Positions 8,841-16,753 of a stretch of DNA of 64,000 nt are shown here, in pieces. How positions within the stretch are numbered: position 1 is the first letter of the stretch; every line of letters begins with the position of its first letter. The stretch comes from Polaribacter reichenbachii. GTDB taxonomy: Bacteria; Bacteroidota; Bacteroidia; Flavobacteriales; Flavobacteriaceae. The stretch is taken from positions 3,703,501 to 3,767,500 of the forward strand of contig NZ_CP019419.1 of assembly GCF_001975665.1 (NCBI RefSeq). The letters run 5' to 3'. The notes beneath the pieces were generated by a model, which worked only from the letters and a program-made list of their open reading frames with translations, was not told the DNA's origin and did no database searches. The translations under genes were made by a program, and so were the position numbers.

Positions 8841-10615
8841 ACTGGTTAAAATTAATTAATAATGAAGCCTTTAAAGAATGGCTAATAAATACTGGTAGTT
8901 CATCAACACTACCTCAAGGAGATTTTAGATTAGACCCTTTTGGTTCTTCATTGCGTAAATTTAATAATGCTCATAGCTGGTTAGAAGTTCTTGCTAATAC
9001 TGGTGTTTTTACACCAACAGGAAGAAAAAGTCAAGCTATTTCAGATTTAGCATCTGCTGAATTATTAAAGTCTGATGAAAATTTCTCAGATTTTGGTAAA
9101 TTAGTTTATGATAAATGGGTAGAATATTCAATTCCAGCGGGAAATTCCAACTATGAAATCCATAGGTGTTTATTAATTATTTCAGCTTCATTTAATGAAT
9201 CAAGTTCTGTTTATAAAGATTATTATTCTAGATGGTTAGAATTAAGAAAAATCTTTAGTTTCAATTTCCTAATTACCAATAAAGTTTATTTATATCTATT
9301 TTCTTATTTAGACAAAGATGCTATTGGTTTTAATCCATTTCAATTTATTAAATCTTTAAACTTATCTGAAACAGATTTTGCTTCAACTGTAGATTGGTCA
9401 TCAATTAAAACCCATTATAGTGATGCAACTGTCAATACTGCTGTAGATAAATACGAATCAACAATAAACGGTTATTTATCTAGAGAAGGTCGTTCAAGTA
9501 TGTGTATTGCTATGGAATTATTTAACAGCAATCAATCAGAAAGAGAAACTATATTAACTGAAATTGGAATAACCAGTCCTGAATTAGATGTTTTAAATAA
9601 TATATTAACTGATATAAAACCAAGTATTAGTGTATTTCAAAGAATATATTATGGTGCACCAGGAACTGGTAAATCACATAAAGTTAAAGAAATTTTAAAA
9701 GGAAAAGAAGCTAGAACAGAAAGAGTAACATTTCATCCAGAATATGATTACGCTTCTTTTATCGGAGGTTTCAAACCAATATCTGAAAAAGATCCAGTTT
9801 CTGGATTAGATGAAATCAAATACAAGTTTGTTCCACAAATATTTACAAATATTTATATTGATGCTTGGCAAAATCAGTTTCAAGATTATTTCTTAGTAAT
9901 TGAAGAAATTAACAGAGGGAACTGTGCTGAAATTTTTGGAGATATATTTCAACTATTAGATGAAGGTTATGAAATTACACCTTCAAATGAATTAGCATCA
10001 CATTTAACAAAAGAGTTAACTAAAAAAGGCCATAATGGATTTACAAATGGTAAAATGAAGTTGCCATCAAACTTGAGTATTTTAGCGACTATGAATACTT
10101 CTGATCAATCTTTATTCCCTATGGATAGTGCTTTCAAAAGAAGGTGGGATTGGGAATACATTCCTATCTGTTATACGCCAATTGACGATTTTAAAAAGAA
10201 AAATGAGTCATTCGATTTCAAAATTGATATAAAAGATGGCAATGAGTATAGCTGGATTAAATTTATTGAAAAAATAAACTTAAATCATATTAAAAACAAT
10301 CAGTCGTTAGGTATGGATAAATGTATTGGTAATTATTTTATAAAACCGGATACAGATAAAACAATATCGTTAAATCCATTTATAAATAAAGTGATTTTCT
10401 ATTTATGGAATGATGTTTTCAAGGATGAAGAAAATAAGGTGTTTGAAGAAAATACTACCTACGAAGATTTCTTTCCTATGAATACAAATGGTAAAACTAA
10501 AATCAAAGAATTGTTCGACAGAATTGAATTGAAACCAATCCAAAGCTTGGAAATTACAGAAGATGATACCCAACTTAGGCAAGTAGCAGAAGATAACGAA
10601 GGAATTGATTCTTAA
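8837..10615 (+). CDS. McrB-like AAA+ NTPase of a restriction system
   Basis: The motor subunit of a McrBC/LlaJI-type restriction nuclease, 592 aa. The N-terminal 260 residues lack an obvious catalytic motif and probably recognise DNA. The AAA+ domain begins with Walker A GAPGTGKS near 273. The McrB-specific segment FHPEYDYASFIGGFKP and Walker B FLVIEEINRG near 352 follow, and then the sensor ATMNTSDQSLFPMDSAFKRRW near 417. These are the signature features of the McrB branch, which uses GTP in E. coli; the nucleotide here is not known. The gene is coupled to the methyltransferase (ATGA) and lies 3 bp before the nuclease gene. Confidence 0.88.
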   Translation: MNWLKLINNEAFKEWLINTGSSSTLPQGDFRLDPFGSSLRKFNNAHSWLEVLANTGVFTPTGRKSQAISDLASAELLKSDENFSDFGKLVYDKWVEYSIPAGNSNYEIHRCLLIISASFNESSSVYKDYYSRWLELRKIFSFNFLITNKVYLYLFSYLDKDAIGFNPFQFIKSLNLSETDFASTVDWSSIKTHYSDATVNTAVDKYESTINGYLSREGRSSMCIAMELFNSNQSERETILTEIGITSPELDVLNNILTDIKPSISVFQRIYYGAPGTGKSHKVKEILKGKEARTERVTFHPEYDYASFIGGFKPISEKDPVSGLDEIKYKFVPQIFTNIYIDAWQNQFQDYFLVIEEINRGNCAEIFGDIFQLLDEGYEITPSNELASHLTKELTKKGHNGFTNGKMKLPSNLSILATMNTSDQSLFPMDSAFKRRWDWEYIPICYTPIDDFKKKNESFDFKIDIKDGNEYSWIKFIEKINLNHIKNNQSLGMDKCIGNYFIKPDTDKTISLNPFINKVIFYLWNDVFKDEENKVFEENTTYEDFFPMNTNGKTKIKELFDRIELKPIQSLEITEDDTQLRQVAEDNEGIDS

Positions 10616-10618
10616 ATA

Positions 10619-12307
10619 ATGAAAATTCTAATTGAAAACGAAATATATCCGATTGAATTACTTCAAGAATTATTCGCTGACCCAAAATTTTATAAACAAA
10701 ATGGTTTAGATGGGACAATTACTTCTGTAGGATATTACCATTCTTTCGAGAAAAATAGTTTGGTGTTTATGTTACCAAAAGTTTTTATGAAGGAAGAAGA
10801 TAAAACTGTTTTTGGTTGTTCAAAAAAAGAATTAGTAGATTTAATTTTAGATGAATCCATAAAACATAAAACACAATATAATTGGGTTCGCCAATTATCC
10901 GTACATTTTTATAAAAGTCTAATTGAGTTCAGAAAGAGATACGATGATACATCTATAATTCATAATATCGAAACTTTTGAATTAAACACAAATTTAAACC
11001 TTAAAGAATATTCTTATCTAGACCTATTACTGTCTTTCGTAAATTTTTACAAAAAGAATAAAAACCATATTTTATATAAACATATTGAGTACAATTCAAA
11101 CCAAGCAATAAAACCAAAATGGGAAAAAACGATAAGAAAATCATTACCCATTCTAAATTCAAATAATATACCTATCTACGTTTCAATAAAAAATAAAAGA
11201 AAAACTGTAAATAAAGAAGAAGAATTATTGACATACTTTTTTTCTATTCTAAACAACTTCAACCACGAACATAAACTTAATTTAAGAATTGATAAATCAT
11301 TTTCAATAATAAAGGGTAAGTCATTTAAAAATCTTCAATCAAATGGTCTTTCTAAACTACGAAAAATCAAGTATCGATATTTTAATGACACTTTAAAGAG
11401 AATGTATGCCTTATGTGAAATATATTTTTCTCAAACAGATAAGAGTAGCTCAAAAAGAAAAAGGGAGGATTTTTTATCGGTAAATAATTATAATATCGTA
11501 TTTGAAGATATGGTAGATAAATTATTCTCTGACGAGTTAAATGATACTGAAGTAAACAATGTATCACTTAAAGATTTGAAAAAAAATGACGATGGGAAGA
11601 TAATTGACCATATTTATGACTATCAGTCCATTATAGACACTAGCAATATTTTTTATATTGGAGATTCAAAATATTACAAATCAAATAGTGAAGCAGGGAA
11701 ATTATCTAAATATAAGCAATTCACGTATGCGAAAAATGTTATTCAGTTCAATATAGATTTATTGAATGAAGATAAGGATAAGCCTTATAAAAAGGGTATT
11801 AAATATAGAGACGAAATAACAGAAGGTTATAATATTACACCTAACTTTTTCATTTATGGTTATATAGAAGATGAAGATAATTTTGATGAACACTTGATTG
11901 AAAAAAAGACAGAATTACCAATCAAATCTTATCATTTTAAAGATCGGTTATTTGATAGAGACACGCTTTTTGTTCATCAGTATAAAATTAATTTTTTGTA
12001 CGTTTTAAAAGCATACACTAGTTTTAATTCAACAAATACTCAAGAGTTCAGAAAGGAAGTAAAAAGAGGCTTTAGAAAACATTTTATTGACTTTTTTAAT
12101 AATTCTAAAAGCTGTGAGTTTGAGTTCTATAAATGTAAATCTAAAACAGAAGAAAAATATAAATCTATTGTAACGGACAATTTTAAATCCTTAAATGGTA
12201 AATGTTATGTGAATATGGAAAATGAATTAATTTTAGCGAAACATATTGAAGACACTATAGTTAAATCTATTATGGACGAGTTTGAAGTAATGACTGAATT
12301 ACTATAA
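10619..12307 (+). CDS. LlaJI/McrC-like restriction endonuclease subunit
   Basis: Nuclease partner of the McrB-like NTPase, 562 aa. A long N-terminal region is followed by a probable PD-(D/E)xK core: FEDMVDKLF (near residue 295), then IIDHIYD near 327 and FYIGDSKYYK near 346, giving the D...D-x-K arrangement. This is the pattern of the LlaJI restriction family. It is the last gene of the operon and ends just before palindrome P3. Together with the two methyltransferases and the regulator it forms a complete restriction-modification module inside one array cassette. The catalytic residues are assigned by eye. Confidence 0.8.
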   Translation: MKILIENEIYPIELLQELFADPKFYKQNGLDGTITSVGYYHSFEKNSLVFMLPKVFMKEEDKTVFGCSKKELVDLILDESIKHKTQYNWVRQLSVHFYKSLIEFRKRYDDTSIIHNIETFELNTNLNLKEYSYLDLLLSFVNFYKKNKNHILYKHIEYNSNQAIKPKWEKTIRKSLPILNSNNIPIYVSIKNKRKTVNKEEELLTYFFSILNNFNHEHKLNLRIDKSFSIIKGKSFKNLQSNGLSKLRKIKYRYFNDTLKRMYALCEIYFSQTDKSSSKRKREDFLSVNNYNIVFEDMVDKLFSDELNDTEVNNVSLKDLKKNDDGKIIDHIYDYQSIIDTSNIFYIGDSKYYKSNSEAGKLSKYKQFTYAKNVIQFNIDLLNEDKDKPYKKGIKYRDEITEGYNITPNFFIYGYIEDEDNFDEHLIEKKTELPIKSYHFKDRLFDRDTLFVHQYKINFLYVLKAYTSFNSTNTQEFRKEVKRGFRKHFIDFFNNSKSCEFEFYKCKSKTEEKYKSIVTDNFKSLNGKCYVNMENELILAKHIEDTIVKSIMDEFEVMTELL

Positions 12308-12310
12308 ATA

Positions 12311-12397
12311 AGCCAACACTCAAAGCCATACACATTCGCAATTCGCATCAGCCAACGCTACGCCAAAAATTGCAAAAGAGTATGTCTTGCCAACGCT
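12311..12397. repeat. palindromic repeat P3
   Basis: A close relative of P1: the arm AAGCCATACACATTCGCAATT pairs with AATTGCAAAAGAGTATGTCTT, bordered by GCCAAC and CCAACGCT. It follows the nuclease stop codon. The bases from here to 12651 repeat 5471-5811. Confidence 0.6.
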
Positions 12398-12454
12398 CAA
12401 TTCCGAACTAAACAAGAAACATCGGAAAACCAAGCAGAACGTGAAAAGCACTAT

Positions 12455-12651
12455 GCACAACAACGTGTATAAAACATAGCTATTATAAGCTTTCCGAGAG
12501 GTTTTTACATATTTACAAAGTACGCCAAATTTTTTATTTGGTTATATTTATAAAAGAAAATTAAACATAAAAATAAAAAATTCGGCTCGTGCTAAATCTG
12601 AAAAGTTAGTGTCTATTTATACGCTACGTTTCATACACAAGACCGTTGTGC
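12455..12651 (+). repeat. attC-like cassette repeat 2 (class G)
   Basis: Boxes GCACAAC and GTTGTGC, 197 bp. The outer arms GTGTATAAAACATAGC and GCTACGTTTCATACAC pair, with GTGTAT/ATACAC replacing the GTATAT/ATATAC of repeat 1, a compensated change. The left side (TATGCACAAC) matches the cassette start GTTGTGCATA at 5805. The right side opens the next cassette with barcode GTGCAAC. Confidence 0.85.
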
Positions 12652-12677
12652 AACATACCCAAAAACCGAACTAAAAT

Positions 12678-13373
12678 TTGACAAGAATATACTCTTACGT
12701 ACTTAGATTTGATGACGGTGCTGCGCCAAATCCATTTTGGAAAATCTGCACTTTGACAATTTGTAAACCTGCAATAAGACGAACAGCTCGAGTTGGTGAT
12801 TGGGTTATCGGAACAGGTTCAAAAAACTCAAAACTTAAAGACGGAAAAAAATATGATTTATCAGATAGCTTAGTTTATGCAATGCGAATTACTGATAAGT
12901 TAACTCTTTCTGAATATAACAAATTTTGCTTTGAGAAACTAACCGAAAAAATCCCATCTTGGTTTAGTAAAGATTGGCGGAAAAGAATGGGAGATTGTAT
13001 TTACGATTATTCTAAATCGGACGAGCCAACTTTAAGAAAAGGAGTTCATAATGAATTAAATGTAAAGAGAGATTTAAGCGGTAATAATGCTTTATTATCA
13101 ACTGAATTTTATTATTTCGGAGAGGAACCAAGAGTAATTCCCGAAAACCTTAGGCGGATTATAAAGAAAAATCAAGGACACTTGAGAATTGAGGACTTAA
13201 ACATACTGACTGATTTTGAAAGTTGGATAAGCCAGTTCAATAAAAATAAGATTTACGCTGAACCACAACTCGGATTTGAATTTAAGCTTGAACCGAGCGA
13301 AGAGCAAATAAACAAGTGCTCGACAAGACATAAGGAAACTGACAAAGACGAAATTGAAGAAACAATATGTTAA
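12678..13373 (+). CDS. Nmad2-like (nucleotide-modification-associated domain) protein
   Basis: A 231-aa protein translated from a TTG start (TTGACAAGAATATAC), 27 bp after the repeat. The N-terminus combines RIYSYVLRFDDGAAPNPFW, the TLTICKPAIRR stretch and a GDWVIGTGSKNSK segment. This is the pattern of the Nmad2 family, whose members occur with DNA-base modification genes in phages and in restriction loci. A later segment with a conserved-looking EFYYFGEEP also fits. The function is unknown; a role in making or sensing modified bases is an inference from the family. It is alone in its cassette, directly after the restriction-modification cassette. Confidence 0.7.
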   Translation: MTRIYSYVLRFDDGAAPNPFWKICTLTICKPAIRRTARVGDWVIGTGSKNSKLKDGKKYDLSDSLVYAMRITDKLTLSEYNKFCFEKLTEKIPSWFSKDWRKRMGDCIYDYSKSDEPTLRKGVHNELNVKRDLSGNNALLSTEFYYFGEEPRVIPENLRRIIKKNQGHLRIEDLNILTDFESWISQFNKNKIYAEPQLGFEFKLEPSEEQINKCSTRHKETDKDEIEETIC

Positions 13374-13384
13374 GAAAGTACGTT

Positions 13385-13581
13385 GCACAACACGGTGTAT
13401 AAAACATAGCTAATAAGTGCTAAATCGAAAGGTTTGTGTATATTTAGAAAGTCCGCCAAATTTTTAATTTGGCTTTTAAAAAAGAAAAATTAAAAAACAA
13501 AATATAAAAATTCGGCTCTGTGTTAATCCGAAAAGTTAGTGTCTTTTTGCACGCTACGTTTCATACACAAGTCCGTTGGCA
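13385..13581 (+). repeat. attC-like cassette repeat 3 (class G)
   Basis: Boxes GCACAAC and GTTGGCA, 197 bp. The upstream ACGTTGCACAAC closes the cassette opened by GTTGTGCAAC at 12645. It opens the TIR-SLATT-TIR cassette with barcode GGCAGTA. The outer arms GTGTATAAAACATAGC and GCTACGTTTCATACAC pair. Confidence 0.85.
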
Positions 13582-13598
13582 GTAATTAAACCAAAACT

Positions 13599-14183
13599 AT
13601 GGCACATAAATGTTTTATAACATTCAAAACAGAGGATATCGCTTATAAAGAATACATAAGAGATGAAATGCAAGTTGATATGATTGATAAATCTTTAAAC
13701 GAACCTATAGATTCAGATAATGAAGATTATATAATGAGAAAAATCAGAGAAGATTATCTTTCTGACTCAACAGTTACTATTTGTTTAATTGGAGCCAATA
13801 GTAACGAAAATTTAGGTTGGAATGAACAAAGATTTATAAAACGAGAACTACAAGCATCTCTTTATAATGGTCAAAATAATTCTAAAAGTGGAATTTTAGG
13901 TATTGTTTTACCTTCGATGTATGATACTATTTATACAGGTTCTGGAAATTGCGATACTTGTGGAAAATCACATATATATGTTAACATAAAAGATTCAACG
14001 ATAGTTAAAGAGTTCAGTTATAATTACTACATTCCAAATAACAAATGTGCTTGGTCTGAAGATGATAGATATTGTGTATTAGTTAAATGGGAAGATTTTG
14101 AAAAAAACCCAAATAATTACATAGACAAAGCTTTTGACAAAAGAACAAGCGATATTTCAAGTAAAACTAAAGTTAGACCATAA
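13599..14183 (+). CDS. TIR-like (ThsB/MTH538-type) protein
   Basis: A 194-aa cytosolic protein of the TIR-like fold found in ThsB of Thoeris defence systems (DUF1863/MTH538 group). The first strand and helix read KCFITFKTEDIAYKEYIRDE. A central D-S-D segment precedes a STVTICLIGANS strand, and a W-x3-R-F-I-K-R-E-L helix near residues 74-84 places a glutamate (E83) where the catalytic Glu of TIR enzymes lies. A CxxC pair (C118, C121) is an extra feature. ThsB proteins make a cyclic or conjugated ADP-ribose signal from NAD when they sense phage; that activity is inferred here. It shares its last base with the start of the SLATT gene, so the two are translationally coupled. Confidence 0.75.
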   Translation: MAHKCFITFKTEDIAYKEYIRDEMQVDMIDKSLNEPIDSDNEDYIMRKIREDYLSDSTVTICLIGANSNENLGWNEQRFIKRELQASLYNGQNNSKSGILGIVLPSMYDTIYTGSGNCDTCGKSHIYVNIKDSTIVKEFSYNYYIPNNKCAWSEDDRYCVLVKWEDFEKNPNNYIDKAFDKRTSDISSKTKVRP

Positions 14184-15067
14184 TGGAATTCAAAGATTTC
14201 CCAGGCTTATATCAGGCATCAGATACAGCGTCCTTATCCGCTCAAAAGAATTACAAAAACATTATAGCATATGACTTAATAATGATGATTGTTGCGTCAG
14301 GACTTGCTATCTATAATTACAAACAAGTAGAACCAAAACTCTTCGTGTATGTCATTTCAGGAATATTTTTACTAATCAGTTTTACTTTAACATTAATCAT
14401 TAGAACAAAAAAATTTGAAGATATTTGGTATCAAGGAAGAGCACTTGCTGAATCTTGCAAAACCCTCTCTTGGAGATTTATAACTTGTGCAAAAAGTTTT
14501 GAAAGCAATTTAACAAAACAAGAAGTAGAAGACTATTTTATAACTAGAGTAAAAGAATTAAGCAGCGAATTTAAAGACTTAAATGAGTCTTTAAATGCAA
14601 AAATCGTAGTCCTTCCTATTATTACAGATAAAATGTGGGAAATTAGAAATTTAAATACATTAGAACGAAAACAGTATTATATAGAGAAAAGAATCAACGA
14701 ACAAAAAGATTGGTATGCGACTAAAGCTGAGTTTAATAAAACCAAATACAATAATTGGTTTTATGTAATAATTGCTTCACAATTAATCGCTATTATAAGT
14801 GTTGGATTCTTAATAAAATATCCTAATTCAAATTGGAATTTTGTAGGTTTATTTACCACAATTTCTGCTTCTGCTATTAGTTGGCTTCAGTTGAAACAAC
14901 ATCAAGAATTAAAACAAGCATATACGACTGCCGCACAAGAATTAAATTTTATTCAAGCCTCATTTGGTAATATTAACACAGATACTGAATTGGCTGAATT
15001 TGTACTTGATTCTGAAAATGCTATTTCTCGTGAACATACATTATGGCAAGCTCAAAAACAAAAATAA
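14183..15067 (+). CDS. SLATT/DUF4231-type membrane protein, probable pore effector
   Basis: A 294-aa protein with two pairs of membrane segments: about 29-46 and 53-73, then about 190-208 and 218-237. The sequence after the first pair (WYQGRALAESCKTLSWRFI) and around the second (KDWYATKAEFNKTKYNNWFY, and a terminal ISREHTLWQA) are the hallmarks of the SLATT_3 plus SLATT_1 arrangement. SLATT domains are predicted membrane effectors that act downstream of nucleotide second-messenger enzymes. Here the gene lies between two TIR-like genes that could make the signal, so it may be the killing subunit of this cassette. This role is inference; the family call rests on motif recognition. Confidence 0.75.
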   Translation: MEFKDFPGLYQASDTASLSAQKNYKNIIAYDLIMMIVASGLAIYNYKQVEPKLFVYVISGIFLLISFTLTLIIRTKKFEDIWYQGRALAESCKTLSWRFITCAKSFESNLTKQEVEDYFITRVKELSSEFKDLNESLNAKIVVLPIITDKMWEIRNLNTLERKQYYIEKRINEQKDWYATKAEFNKTKYNNWFYVIIASQLIAIISVGFLIKYPNSNWNFVGLFTTISASAISWLQLKQHQELKQAYTTAAQELNFIQASFGNINTDTELAEFVLDSENAISREHTLWQAQKQK

Positions 15068-15071
15068 ATTA

Positions 15072-15605
15072 ATGAATAATAACAATAATAATTCCTCTTG
15101 GTTACCGCTAATAATCTCAATTGGTGGTATTTTACTTTTTGCTCATCTTATTTCTAAATTAATTGATTATTTAATTGGTAATGAATTTAGCGAAGAAGAT
15201 GACTATCTAGAAAAAAGAAAAAAAAGAAAACCTAGAATATTTGTAAGCCATTCTTGGAAACATAATAAAGATTATAATAATCTAATTAAAGGGTTTGAAA
15301 AACAAGGTTTCGATTATTACAATCACAGTATTTCAATAGACAAAGCAGAGGATTTGAAAAATGAAAAAGAAATCGAAAATAAAATCAAAAACCAATTATT
15401 ATACAGTAGATGCTTATTAGTTTTAGGAGGGAGTTATTCAAATAAGTTTTGGATAAAAAAAGAAGTGGAAATCGCAAAATCTCTTGGAAAAAAAGTAATT
15501 GCAGTAAGACCTTGGAACACCAACAGTATTCCGAAATATTTAGAAAAATCTGCTGACGAAGTAATAGGATTTAATTCAAAAGCCATAATTGAAAAAATAA
15601 AATAA
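15072..15605 (+). CDS. membrane-anchored TIR-like (ThsB-type) protein
   Basis: A 177-aa protein with one N-terminal membrane segment (about residues 10-28), a charged linker (KRKKRKP) and a ThsB-type TIR-like domain from residue 55: RIFVSHSWKHNKDYNNLI, then CLLVLGGSYSNKFWIKKEVEIA and KKVIAVRPWNTNSIPKYL. The glutamate in WIKKEVEIA (E131 or E133) aligns with the TIR catalytic position. The start at 15072 is preferred to an earlier ATG at 14964, because the earlier one lies deep inside the SLATT gene. It follows the SLATT stop by 4 bp. A second, membrane-tethered sensor next to a soluble one resembles the multiple ThsB genes of Thoeris loci. Confidence 0.78.
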   Translation: MNNNNNNSSWLPLIISIGGILLFAHLISKLIDYLIGNEFSEEDDYLEKRKKRKPRIFVSHSWKHNKDYNNLIKGFEKQGFDYYNHSISIDKAEDLKNEKEIENKIKNQLLYSRCLLVLGGSYSNKFWIKKEVEIAKSLGKKVIAVRPWNTNSIPKYLEKSADEVIGFNSKAIIEKIK

Positions 15606-15609
15606 CTAC

Positions 15610-15740
15610 TGCCAACACCGTATATAATTTATTGCTGGTTCTAGCCTACTTACGAAAATCCTCGCGGATTTTCTATTCGGTTTTTATTTGCTAAATTACG
15701 TGCTTAACCACGCAACAAACCATATACAAACACGTTGTGC
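15610..15740 (+). repeat. attC-like cassette repeat 4 (class A)
   Basis: Boxes TGCCAAC and GTTGTGC, 131 bp. TACTGCCAAC matches GTTGGCAGTA at 13575, which closes the TIR-SLATT-TIR cassette. The inner hairpin is GAAAATCC-TCGC-GGATTTTC. It opens the next cassette with barcode GTGCAAC. Confidence 0.87.
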
Positions 15741-15790
15741 AACATTAAAAAAAAACATCGAAAATAAAACAAACTAACGACTAAAATTCA

Positions 15791-16363
15791 ATGACAGCGA
15801 CTGAATATCAAAATTTATTAACGCCAATAATGACTGAAAAATTTGAGAATTTAGAAGTGGTTAGTGAATGGAGAGCTTTTACAGGAATGAATTATCAATA
15901 TTCACCGAGAGTTGATATTGCTGTTGGACCATTTAGTGTTGCGCCTGGACCAAATAGAACTGCGGAATATAATGAAATAATCCAAAGACCTTTAATAGAA
16001 AGTTTTCTACGTAACATTTATGATGCTCATATCGAGAATATTGGAGAAGAATGGTTAAATGAAATTAATATTCCAGATTTTGATATTTTAATAAGAAAGA
16101 ATAAAAATGCAAGGTGTTTAATGTCCATAGAAATTGAAAACAGTAGCACTCGAAAACATATTATGGGAAGTATGATTAATGCAGCTTCATTGGGAAGAGT
16201 TGGAATTGGAATTGCCTATAACGATAGCGTATTAAGAACTTTTATTAGAATGCTAAATTATATGGGATTTCTTAAAAGAGTTGAGAAAAATGCTTATGAT
16301 ACTACCAATTTTTTAATTGTGACAAAGGAGCAATTTCAAGAAATTGTAAATCAAAATATTTAA
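15791..16363 (+). CDS. hypothetical protein, possible PD-(D/E)xK-like fold
   Basis: A 190-aa cytosolic protein I do not recognise. The segment NIPDFDILIRKN, then LMSIEIENS and an alpha-helix (RKHIMGSMINAASLG), has the strand-strand-helix look of a nuclease-like core with D and E-x-E, but the usual lysine is replaced by asparagine, so catalysis is doubtful. The N-terminal region contains RVDIAVGPF and a proline-rich loop. It is the first of two genes in its cassette, 20 bp before the small downstream gene. No promoter is visible between the repeat and the start. Confidence 0.7.
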   Translation: MTATEYQNLLTPIMTEKFENLEVVSEWRAFTGMNYQYSPRVDIAVGPFSVAPGPNRTAEYNEIIQRPLIESFLRNIYDAHIENIGEEWLNEINIPDFDILIRKNKNARCLMSIEIENSSTRKHIMGSMINAASLGRVGIGIAYNDSVLRTFIRMLNYMGFLKRVEKNAYDTTNFLIVTKEQFQEIVNQNI

Positions 16364-16383
16364 CAAAATTAAAATCAACAGAG

Positions 16384-16593
16384 ATGGATTTAAGAAAAAT
16401 TGCACGAAACCTTGAAAGAGAAAGATGCTCAAAACATAACGAAAAACCAAAAGCAACACCTAAAAGAGATTCTATAGATATATCTTGTTGCTGCGAAGAA
16501 TTTAGAACAAAGCTGACCAATAAAATGTCGTCAGAAATTAAAAAAGAAGTTGAAAACGATTTAAAGAAAGCGTTTAAAGGTTTCGGAAAATAA
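16384..16593 (+). CDS. small hypothetical protein
   Basis: A 69-aa basic protein with no recognised family. It has an N-terminal helix (MDLRKIARNLERERC), a C-rich stretch (DISCCCEEF) and an amphipathic C-terminal helix (EIKKEVENDLKKAFKGFGK). It shares a cassette with the upstream gene and ends 4 bp before the left box of the next repeat, so it is clearly inside the cassette. It could be a small partner of the nuclease-like protein; nothing in the sequence proves this. Confidence 0.6.
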   Translation: MDLRKIARNLERERCSKHNEKPKATPKRDSIDISCCCEEFRTKLTNKMSSEIKKEVENDLKKAFKGFGK

Positions 16594-16597
16594 CGTT

Positions 16598-16728
16598 GCA
16601 CAACACCGTATATAATTTATTGCTAGTTCTAGCCTTCTTACGAAAACCCTCGCGGATTTTCTATTCGGTTTTTATTTGCTAACTTTAGTGCTTAAACACG
16701 CAACAAACCATATACAAACACGTTGTGC
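16598..16728 (+). repeat. attC-like cassette repeat 5 (class A)
   Basis: Boxes GCACAAC and GTTGTGC, 131 bp. GTTGCACAAC closes the cassette opened by GTTGTGCAAC at 15734. It opens the next cassette with barcode GTGCGTC. The inner hairpin has one mismatch (GAAAACCC/GGATTTTC). Confidence 0.87.
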
Positions 16729-16753
16729 GTCATTATAAAAAACCGATAATTAA

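Noticed and set aside
14964..15071. Earlier ATG for the membrane TIR-like gene
   Set aside because: It would overlap the SLATT gene by 104 bp in another frame. The ATG at 15072, 4 bp after the SLATT stop, gives a proper membrane anchor.
15640..15690. Inner hairpin of each repeat as a rho-independent terminator
   Set aside because: The stem is stable and T-rich sequence follows in some classes, but the T run is separated by about 5 bases, is interrupted, and is missing in classes B-E. The stem is better explained as part of the recombination-site fold. Partial termination cannot be excluded.
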